Assembly: GCA_002385755.1 (NCBI GenBank)
Contig: DGED01000048.1
Span: forward strand, 1-11,839
From: Caryophanales bacterium UBA3935
GTDB taxonomy: Bacteria; Bacillota_I; Bacilli_A; ML615J-28; CAG-698
Direction: 5' to 3'
DNA: 11,839 bases
The position numbers and the translations under genes were made by a program. This document shows positions 6,151 through 11,839 of the stretch, in pieces (within the stretch, counting starts at the first letter, position 1; each line of letters begins with the position of its first letter). The notes beneath the pieces were generated by a model. The model was not told the DNA's origin. It made no database searches and was given only the letters and a program-made list of their open reading frames with translations.

Positions 6151-7696
6151 GATAATAGCTCCTCTTCAATACCTCCAGGTAAGCTTTTGATTCTTCAAAC
6201 GCGTCTTTTCCGAACATCTTATCCATCAATTCCGCCAATTGATCGATCTCATCCTGTAGGAAAGCCAAATTAAGCGCTTCAAACTTCCGGATAATTTTCC
6301 GGGCGAACATGAAATCCAAACCTTCGACCTCGTCGCGACCGCAGGCGACGAAAACGGGAACGAAGCGGCGAATTTGCTTCATAATACGGTTACCGAAGGT
6401 AACCTTGAATTTGCTCGTGATAAAGATGTCAAGACGGTTTAAACAATCGAGCATTTTAGGCGATAACGGGTATTCCTGCTCGGCTTTATTGAAAAGGTTG
6501 TCCAAATATTCGTAACTCATCGTTATCGATTTTGTCGGCGGGGCGTCGATATACGGAGCTTTGGTATTCATTTCGATGTTTGACGCCCGGTCGTAAACTT
6601 TGTCGGTAATCGTGAACGTCGAGTCGTCGCGGTTGGCGGTGCCGATAAACCAGACGTTTTGGGGAATCTTCAGTTTCCCGCCGACAAGATTGCGCGGGTC
6701 GGAGGGGAGTTCGTTCGGAACGACCTCGATCTTCCATTCGTCGCTGTTGGGCATCTCGAGAATCGATAAAAACTCGGCGAAATAATACTCGATACGAGCC
6801 AGGTTCATCTCGTCAAGAATGATGAAGCAAATATCGTCGCGATACGTCGCTTCGTAAACATGACGGAGAAAGTCCGATTCGTTGAATTTTTTCGTAAACT
6901 CGTTAAGATAACCCAAAAGCTCGGTCCGGTCGCGCCACGCGGGCTGCACCGAAACGATCGCCGCGTCGTTATTAAAAAACTTGCCCATCGCGTAAGGAAG
7001 CGACGTCTTACCGGTACCGGATATGCCTTCCAAAATCATAATCTTGGAAGTCGCGAGACCGGCGAAAAATGCCGCGATTGTTTTCCGCGAATAATAAAGA
7101 TGCATTTGCGATGCGGCGAAATTTACGAACCTTTCGACGAGTTCCTGCAGGCCGATCATATCCTCGGGTTCCATGATTACCGATGTTATCCGGCCCTGGT
7201 ATTCCTCGTCTACTTCCCTCAATTTAACAAACCGGCTTTCTTCCAAGGCCGGCTGTTCTTCCTCCCCCTCTGCATCTTCATCGTAATCTTCCAAAAACTT
7301 GTCGGGTTGAAGCCCCAATTGGGAAATCTTCATGGCGAGAATTTTGTTTTTTTCTTCGATCAATTCCGCCGTTTTCATATTGAGAATCGAGATTTCTTCC
7401 AACAACTCGTCCTTTTCGACTTCCCTCTTGGTAAAGCGGATATAACGCCTTAACCACTGATAAATTTTCATCACCAGAAAAGTGATGAACGCCAGGTTAA
7501 TGATTAAAACTATCGCGGCGACGACCCAATCCAACATCCCGAAGTTTTTGCTGGAGTCGACCAGATCATCCACGTACGCTTTTACATCATTGAAAAAGAA
7601 ATCGGCAAACGCTTCAAAAATCTTTTTGAAGAAATTACCGGTATTCTGTAATAACTCTAAGATAAAATCGATGTAATATCGCGAGAATTCAACCAT
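6053..7696 (-). CDS. Membrane-anchored McrB-like AAA+ NTPase
   Basis: 547 residues from the chosen ATG. The order is: amphipathic aromatic-rich N terminus (1-50), one transmembrane helix (about 57-76), a short coiled coil (about 90-122), an acidic linker (about 135-155), then an AAA+ domain. The AAA+ core has Walker A GISGTGKTS (224-232), Walker B FIILDEMNLAR (DE at 295-296) and sensor-1 strand WFIGTANRDDS (349-359), with DRA (369-371) as a candidate arginine finger. DEMNLAR followed by a helix and FIGTANR places it with McrB/dynein-like relatives rather than MoxR. The McrB GTP-recognition motif NTADRS is altered to GTANRD, so nucleotide choice is uncertain. The ATG at 7696 has GGTGGAG six bases upstream; the in-frame GTG at 7708 overlaps that site and is rejected. 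The last 32 codons overlap the next gene out of frame. Confidence 0.9.
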   Translation of the reverse strand: MVEFSRYYIDFILELLQNTGNFFKKIFEAFADFFFNDVKAYVDDLVDSSKNFGMLDWVVAAIVLIINLAFITFLVMKIYQWLRRYIRFTKREVEKDELLEEISILNMKTAELIEEKNKILAMKISQLGLQPDKFLEDYDEDAEGEEEQPALEESRFVKLREVDEEYQGRITSVIMEPEDMIGLQELVERFVNFAASQMHLYYSRKTIAAFFAGLATSKIMILEGISGTGKTSLPYAMGKFFNNDAAIVSVQPAWRDRTELLGYLNEFTKKFNESDFLRHVYEATYRDDICFIILDEMNLARIEYYFAEFLSILEMPNSDEWKIEVVPNELPSDPRNLVGGKLKIPQNVWFIGTANRDDSTFTITDKVYDRASNIEMNTKAPYIDAPPTKSITMSYEYLDNLFNKAEQEYPLSPKMLDCLNRLDIFITSKFKVTFGNRIMKQIRRFVPVFVACGRDEVEGLDFMFARKIIRKFEALNLAFLQDEIDQLAELMDKMFGKDAFEESKAYLEVLKRSYYHEEKRRFRYFLQLYHVFFNHGRRKGKLSPLFL

Positions 7697-7702
7697 AATC
7701 CG

Positions 7703-7709
7703 CTCCACC
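7703..7709 (-). promoter_or_regulatory. Ribosome binding site deciding the AAA+ gene start
   Basis: GGTGGAG (7709-7703) precedes the ATG at 7696 by six bases. The alternative in-frame GTG at 7708 lies within this sequence and has no site of its own. Confidence 0.7.
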
Positions 7710-7731
7710 CCGGCAAATAAATTTTATCCCC

Positions 7732-7799
7732 TTATTTCTCTTCGTCTTTAAGCTGCTTCTCTTTCTTAATTTCCTCAAGTATTTCTTTACGGATTTTTT
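7732..7799 (-). other. Possible frameshifted tail of the small GGDEF-like gene
   Basis: The small GGDEF-like frame stops at 7787 just after a run of six A (minus strand, 7799-7794). If one A were missing, reading would continue for 20 further residues, a highly charged K/E-rich helix, to a TAA at 7734-7732, leaving 35 bp to the AAA+ ATG. This could be a sequence or assembly indel, slippage at the A run that yields two products, or chance. The tail does not restore the missing final helix of a GGDEF domain. Confidence 0.4.
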
Positions 7800-8323
7800 C
7801 CGTGCGCCGGGTAATAGGCAACGCCGATGCAGCCGGTAAACTGGACGCGCGTGTCATGATAAATTTTTATCGGTTTTTTTATGACCTCAATCAACTTTTT
7901 CGCAAGCTCCAAGCATTGGAAACGGTCATACTCGTTTTTCATGAAAACAAGAAACTGCGTCGATTTATAATTAGCCATCTGCACCCTTTTCGGCAGGTTT
8001 CGCGACATATGATAGGCGATTTTCTCCAAGGCGCGGGCGGCGTCCTTGTTTCCGAAAGCGTTGATAATGTCGGCGTAATTGTCAATGTCAATATAGAGCA
8101 GGGAAAAAGACACGGCCGGGGTAATCTTGGCTAAATAAGTGTTAATCGAGGACACCAAGGCCGTCTTCGTGAGCAACCCCTCGAGTACGATCGATTTTTC
8201 TTCCTTATACCGGCGCTTGTCCCGCAGAACAAGCAAAATCAGGATAATAGTAAAGATAATCGTTAGGATAATGACGCCGAAAAACACCATCATATACGTT
8301 TCTTCTGTCATTTGTAAAAACAT
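7787..8323 (-). CDS. Small membrane-anchored degenerate GGDEF protein
   Basis: A 178-residue protein: one transmembrane helix (about 11-34), a short basic stretch (RDKRRYK), then a GGDEF-fold domain from about residue 47. The landmarks LLYIDIDNYADIINAFG (metal-site strand with D79 and D81) and CIGVAYYPAHGK near the end identify the fold. The signature hairpin reads YKSTQF (119-124) instead of GGDEF, there is no RxxD site, and the usual closing helix (ADxALYxAK) is absent. It cannot plausibly be a diguanylate cyclase; a protein-protein or ligand-binding role is likely. The ATG at 8323 follows AGGTGG; the stop of the upstream gene is only seven bases away, so the two are co-translated. The frame ends next to an A6 run where a one-base contraction would extend the protein by 20 residues. 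Confidence 0.8.
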   Translation of the reverse strand: MFLQMTEETYMMVFFGVIILTIIFTIILILLVLRDKRRYKEEKSIVLEGLLTKTALVSSINTYLAKITPAVSFSLLYIDIDNYADIINAFGNKDAARALEKIAYHMSRNLPKRVQMANYKSTQFLVFMKNEYDRFQCLELAKKLIEVIKKPIKIYHDTRVQFTGCIGVAYYPAHGKNP

Positions 8324-8330
8324 AATCCAC

Positions 8331-10892
8331 CTACCTCAGAAAATCAAAATAATCGATATCTTCGAGCTCTTTAGTCTTATCGTTGTATTTTTCTATAAGT
8401 TTTGTAACTTCAGCCTTGTCGACGGCCTTGGAGATCAAAAATCCCTGAATAATAAAACAACCGTTCTGATTGAGGAAATTTTTCTGTTTCTCCGTCTCGA
8501 CCCCCTCGGCCACAATCTCTATGTCAAGTGAATTAGCGAGCGAGATAACTTTGGAAACGATCGTCCGGGCATGACGGTCGCTTTCCAGGCCTTTGATAAA
8601 CTCGCGGCTGATGGAAATGCCGTCAATCGGCAAGTCCTTCAGGTAGAGCATCGAACTGTAGCCGGTGCCGAAATTATCAAGATGAATCATAAACCCGTGT
8701 TTTTTCAATGTGAAAAGTTTATCAACGATCGAATCGAACGACTCCATCAGCATCGTTTCCGTGATTTCGATTATTACGGAGTTTTTCTTCAACCGGAAAC
8801 GGTCGAACGCGGAAGTCATGTCGTAGACGAAACCAGATTGTAGGATTTGAACCGGGGAGATATTCACGGCCACGCGGACATTGTGCTTCTCAAATTCTTT
8901 CGCCGTCCGGAAAGTCTCGTCGATAATGAACCGTCCGATTTCAACGATCAAATTGTTTTGCTCGGCAAGCTCTATAAACTGGGCCGGCGAGTCGAGCGAG
9001 TATTTGGGATTGTCCCAGCGGAGAAGCGATTCAACGGCGATGATTTTGTTATTAATCGTGTTAAGCTGCGGCTGATAGTAAATCTTAAACTCTTTGTTCT
9101 TTAGGGCGGAAACCAAATCGATTTCCATCGCTTGCGTACGGGTGAAAACTTGTCCCATCCCGAGGTCGTAAACGACGACGTTCGTCCTCCGCGACTCCTT
9201 TGCCCGCCTTAAAGCCAAAAGGGCGTTGTCATAAGCGCCGACGGCGTTAATATTCGTGTAGCGGGAGGGGTCGATCTCGAAAATCCCCGCCTTAACTTCG
9301 ACATTAAACAAATTTCCCGATACGTCAATCGGTTTCTCAAACAGTTGGGCGATTCGCTCGCCCCATTCGACGGCGTCCGCGAATTTTTCCAAATCCATAA
9401 GAAGAACCATAAAAGTCGCGACATCGATATGATATAATATCGCCTTAAACCCGGCGAGCGTGGCGTTAATGACCGACGACACTTTTACGAGCGTCGCGTC
9501 TCCGGTTTTTTTCCCGAAGAGCCGCTGGATGTTTCTAAACGAGGTAAGCTCGATCGCCACCAAGACGTTCCGCCGGCTGAGAAAATCCTCGCCCGCGAAC
9601 AAATCGTCTAGCTTGATGCCGAGAAAATTCTTATTGGGCAGGTGGGTGCTCGGGACATAAAGAGCCATGTTCCGGTGGTACTCGAAATCTTTTTGCTGGA
9701 GCGTGATATTCTCTCCCAACAAGTAATAACCGCCTGTGATCCTGATCGGAATCAAGCGCAAATATTCCGCGGCGCCCTGCGAGGATTCATATTGAATCGT
9801 GAAAGGCTCCTGTTTCTTGATGTCGGCGATAATATCCATGCTGGGCTTTGCCAATTTAAAATCGGCTATAAAGCGGTAATTGTCCAAATTATGAATGTTT
9901 TCGCGACAGGTGCGGTTAAATCCCGTTATCCTGCCTTTTCTCGTGATTTTTATGATAAAAGGCTTGTTATAATAATAGCGCCGCTTGGAAAACTCGATAT
10001 CGTTATTTTTTTTGTTTAAATAGAGAAACACGAACAAGACATAGACTAAAAAACAACCCGCCGCGACCGCGATCATATAAAAGACGGGAGTCGAAACAAA
10101 CGCGACCTCGGAATAAAGGGCTTTTTGGGGGAAGATCTGGATAATGATAATATCCCTACCTTCAAGCGGGCGATAAGCTAAAAACGCCGCTTCGCCGGAT
10201 ATGGTGAGACGGGCGTATCCCGCCTTTTTTTCAGAAAAATGTTTTTTGATTTGCGTTTCGACGGAATCGGGGGCTTGACCCAAAACGTCGGTAAACAATT
10301 GATTTCCGGCGACGCCCTGATCCTGCCGGTAGCCGATATAGCCGGATGACGAAGCGATTAGGCCGGTGTTTTCCGGGTCGGCGCCGCGGGAAAATAACGG
10401 CGCGAAATATTGGGCGGCCGAAAAATAACCGACGATATCGCCGTGTTTAAAAAAGCAATATTCGGTCTCCTCCTCGTGCCCGGTAAAAACATCCTTTAGC
10501 CGGTATACCGCAATTTTTTGGTTATAATATCCCGCGCTCTTAAATTCCTCGCTCGCGGGAAAATCGTCTTCTCCGTCATTGAAAATATCTTCCTTGATTT
10601 TTCCGAAACCGGCTATTCCGACGCCCGAAAGCGTAAGCTCGTCCTTGTTGGCGTTAAGTTCGGCGACCGTCTCATATTCGGAAACAAAATCTTTAAAAAC
10701 ATTATAGTCGTTTTCCAAGCGGAGATCGATTGCGATCGCTACTTGCCGCGAGATATCGCTAACAGTGTCCGCCGCCGTTTGTTCGCGAAGTTTATTGGAA
10801 GTTTGCGTGTAAACAAACGAGGAAGAGAGAAATATCACCGCTAAAACAAAGATAAAAATTAAAAAAACATTGAAATAATACTTCTTCATCAT
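8331..10892 (-). CDS. Membrane sensor with degenerate GGDEF and EAL domains
   Basis: An 853-residue first gene of the operon. A transmembrane helix (about 7-29), an extracytoplasmic sensor region (30-265, Cache-like in layout; ligand unknown) and a second helix (about 270-292) lead to a PAS-like segment (about 305-400), a GGDEF-like domain (about 430-578) and an EAL domain (about 590-838). The GGDEF hairpin reads HIDVATF (488-494), so cyclase activity is excluded. The EAL domain keeps ESLLRW (E621), VNIS (N677), EITE (709-712), D739, AEGVET (E796) and Q816. DDFGTG is DNFGTG (N740), and the catalytic KID is SIS (760-762). Loss of that lysine and second aspartate argues against normal phosphodiesterase activity, though c-di-GMP binding remains possible. 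Two ATGs (10892, 10889) have only a weak ribosome site. Confidence 0.9.
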   Translation of the reverse strand: MMKKYYFNVFLIFIFVLAVIFLSSSFVYTQTSNKLREQTAADTVSDISRQVAIAIDLRLENDYNVFKDFVSEYETVAELNANKDELTLSGVGIAGFGKIKEDIFNDGEDDFPASEEFKSAGYYNQKIAVYRLKDVFTGHEEETEYCFFKHGDIVGYFSAAQYFAPLFSRGADPENTGLIASSSGYIGYRQDQGVAGNQLFTDVLGQAPDSVETQIKKHFSEKKAGYARLTISGEAAFLAYRPLEGRDIIIIQIFPQKALYSEVAFVSTPVFYMIAVAAGCFLVYVLFVFLYLNKKNNDIEFSKRRYYYNKPFIIKITRKGRITGFNRTCRENIHNLDNYRFIADFKLAKPSMDIIADIKKQEPFTIQYESSQGAAEYLRLIPIRITGGYYLLGENITLQQKDFEYHRNMALYVPSTHLPNKNFLGIKLDDLFAGEDFLSRRNVLVAIELTSFRNIQRLFGKKTGDATLVKVSSVINATLAGFKAILYHIDVATFMVLLMDLEKFADAVEWGERIAQLFEKPIDVSGNLFNVEVKAGIFEIDPSRYTNINAVGAYDNALLALRRAKESRRTNVVVYDLGMGQVFTRTQAMEIDLVSALKNKEFKIYYQPQLNTINNKIIAVESLLRWDNPKYSLDSPAQFIELAEQNNLIVEIGRFIIDETFRTAKEFEKHNVRVAVNISPVQILQSGFVYDMTSAFDRFRLKKNSVIIEITETMLMESFDSIVDKLFTLKKHGFMIHLDNFGTGYSSMLYLKDLPIDGISISREFIKGLESDRHARTIVSKVISLANSLDIEIVAEGVETEKQKNFLNQNGCFIIQGFLISKAVDKAEVTKLIEKYNDKTKELEDIDYFDFLR

Positions 10893-10927
10893 CCGCTATC
10901 TCAACAATCTTCTTGTTGTTTATCTAT

Positions 10928-10956
10928 ATTTTATCATTGTTTTTTCTTTTTAGCAA
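10928..10956 (-). promoter_or_regulatory. Promoter of the four-gene operon
   Basis: On the minus strand TTGCTA (10956-10951) and TAAAAT (10933-10928) are 17 bp apart, with TG one base before the -10 (TGATAAAAT). The leader to the ATG at 10892 is about 30 nt, with no room for a riboswitch. The spacer is A-rich. No other convincing promoter is seen before the terminator at 4278-4244, which supports one transcript for all four genes. Confidence 0.7.
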
Positions 10957-10968
10957 TTCAAAATCAAG

Positions 10969-10998
10969 AAAAAAAACCTTAAAACTGATGTAATAAGG
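10969..10998 (-). terminator. Weak intrinsic terminator after the Cys-rich gene
   Basis: CCTTA (10998-10994) can pair with TAAGG (10981-10977) across a twelve-base loop, followed by eight T (10976-10969). The short AT-rich stem makes it weaker than the other three terminators, so some read-through into the operon is possible. Confidence 0.45.
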
Positions 10999-11005
10999 AG
11001 AAATT

Positions 11006-11464
11006 TCAGATTTTACGCGCGCACTCGCAACAATTTACTATCTCCGGCCGACAATTAAAACACTCTTTTAAAAGCAATTTGCTCGTATACTCTCCGCTTC
11101 CCTCGAGCAGAATGCGAACAATAACTGACCGGGAAGAAAGCGGGGGCAGGTAATTTATTTTGACGTTAAGAACGCCTTCCTCTATGGCGAAAGGGTCTTG
11201 GGAAAAGACGTCCAGATAAGAAAAGGGAACGCCCGCGAGTTCGTGGGCAAGGCGTAGTTTCTCAAACGCCCTGTCCTCGTAATTAAAAAGCGAAAGAATT
11301 ATTCTAACTTCGCGCGGGAATTCTTCCGGGCAAAACCGTTGCGTGAGGATTAATTTCGGGCAGATAACTACTTTCACGGGAACCGTCAGTTCTCCCGCGC
11401 GTTCATAATCGCGAAAAAGAGTGATATGGCTTAGGAAAGCCGTCCGCTCGCAAATTTTTCTCAT
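11006..11464 (-). CDS. Small protein with cysteine-rich C terminus
   Basis: I do not recognise this 152-residue protein with confidence. It has no signal peptide or membrane span. The central part (about 25-122) is beta-strand rich, and the stretch NVKINYLPPLSSRSVIVRIL (100-119) resembles the last strands of DUF11-type immunoglobulin-like repeats, so it may be a diverged relative of the protein encoded just upstream. The tail carries C135, C138, C145, C146 and C148 (CFNC, then CCEC), a pattern suited to metal binding or disulfide cross-linking. The ATG at 11464 overlaps the upstream stop in ATGA, and GGAGG sits five bases before it, so the two genes are translationally coupled and probably act together. 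Confidence 0.75.
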   Translation of the reverse strand: MRKICERTAFLSHITLFRDYERAGELTVPVKVVICPKLILTQRFCPEEFPREVRIILSLFNYEDRAFEKLRLAHELAGVPFSYLDVFSQDPFAIEEGVLNVKINYLPPLSSRSVIVRILLEGSGEYTSKLLLKECFNCRPEIVNCCECARKI

Positions 11465-11775
11465 CGTTTTCCTCCGATTCTCCCCGTTACGACGACTCGG
11501 ACGCGCTCATTGCCTTTGATCTCGTCGAACACGACGATCACGGCGCCTTTTTGCTGGATAACCCGGCCGTCTTTCGCGCTTACCCGAAACCCGTTTTCCT
11601 CCAGCCCATTAATAATATCCGGCATCGTTTGGTGATATAGTATATTGCGCGCGGGAAGGGGCGAATTGTTTTCGATTTCGATGACAAAGATGATCTCGTT
11701 TCCGGGATAATAACGCCCGTCGCCGTGATTAAGCCGGCAGTTCAAAGTTAGCGCTTCTTTTTCTTTCCCAATCAT
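11461..11775 (-). CDS. DUF11-like beta-sandwich small protein
   Basis: A 104-residue protein with the layout of one DUF11-type repeat. YYPGNEIIFVIEIENNSPLPARNI matches in pattern the opening pG-(D/E)-x-(I/V)-x-(Y/F) strand and the N-x-x-x-x-x-A-x-N element. MPDIINGLEENGF matches the lP-x-G turn, and IKGNERVRVVVTGRI the closing strand. Such repeats usually occur in long surface proteins, yet here it is a single unit with no signal peptide. The ATG at 11775 is chosen because GGAG (11787-11784) is eight bases upstream; an in-frame GTG at 11784 overlaps that site. It ends in a four-base overlap (ATGA) with the next gene. Function is unknown. Confidence 0.75.
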   Translation of the reverse strand: MIGKEKEALTLNCRLNHGDGRYYPGNEIIFVIEIENNSPLPARNILYHQTMPDIINGLEENGFRVSAKDGRVIQQKGAVIVVFDEIKGNERVRVVVTGRIGGKR

Positions 11776-11780
11776 GACCT

Positions 11781-11837
11781 TCACTCCGTTATTACTATAT
11801 GAGGAAAAAAGCGCGAGGTGTCGGGTTTTATATCTTT
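11781..11837 (-). CDS. 3' end of a possible upstream gene (partial)
   Basis: From the window edge one minus-strand frame is open for 18 codons (ending FFPHIVITE) and stops at TGA (11783-11781), six bases before the ATG of the DUF11-like gene and overlapping its ribosome site. This spacing is typical of an operon. The other two frames hit stops at once. The fragment is too short to identify and could be non-coding; no promoter is convincing in this stretch. Confidence 0.4.
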   Translation of the reverse strand, partial: KDIKPDTSRFFPHIVITE

Positions 11838-11839
11838 AT

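Noticed and set aside
6860..7453. 197-residue open frame on the plus strand
   Set aside because: It lies wholly opposite the AAA+ gene, whose Walker motifs and ribosome site fix the minus strand as coding; no family resemblance or own ribosome site.
7697..7708. GTG start at 7708 for the AAA+ protein
   Set aside because: It lies within the ribosome site that properly serves the ATG at 7696.
7700..7740. TAAAAT before the AAA+ gene as an internal promoter
   Set aside because: No acceptable -35 hexamer at 16-18 bp upstream, so an internal start is not supported.

Overview
All supportable genes in this 11.8 kb window lie on the minus strand, so transcription runs from high to low coordinates. 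The sequence suggests a Bacillota-like (Gram-positive) bacterium. The evidence is AGGAG-type ribosome sites, sigma-A-style promoters (one with perfect TTGACA-17-TATAAT), strong intrinsic terminators, TGA and TAA both used as stops, and a SipW/ER-type signal peptidase. Lineage below phylum cannot be read from the sequence. There are no RNA genes, mobile elements, CRISPR arrays or long gene-free stretches; the longest gap is about 180 bp.

Layout in transcription order. (a) 11837-11006: the last 18 codons of a possible upstream gene, then two tightly coupled small genes. The first looks like a DUF11-type beta-sandwich protein; the second is a possible relative with a cysteine-rich tail. A weak terminator follows. 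(b) 10956-4244: the centrepiece, a four-gene transcription unit with its own promoter and a strong terminator. It encodes a membrane sensor with a degenerate GGDEF and a damaged EAL domain; a small membrane-anchored degenerate GGDEF protein; a membrane-anchored McrB-like AAA+ NTPase; and a DUF2357/McrC-like protein ending in about 200 residues of charged coiled coil with no visible nuclease motif. (c) 4220-3633: an orphan SipW-like signal peptidase with its own terminator. (d) 3551-2046: a PAS-GGDEF-GAF-like protein, the only fully canonical diguanylate cyclase here, with promoter, a possible 9-codon leader ORF and terminator. (e) 2029-4: a membrane PAS-GGDEF-EAL protein whose EAL half has lost nearly all catalytic residues.

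The window therefore combines c-di-GMP making (469-aa gene, perhaps the 648-aa gene) with several c-di-GMP-type domains that look catalytically dead and may act as sensors. Two of these share an operon with an NTPase/partner pair resembling McrBC, but tethered to the membrane. My inference is a signal-controlled, membrane-associated AAA+ machine; whether it serves defence, envelope remodelling or something else cannot be decided from sequence. Three terminators have the stop codon of the preceding gene built into the hairpin, so the locus is unusually compact at gene ends.
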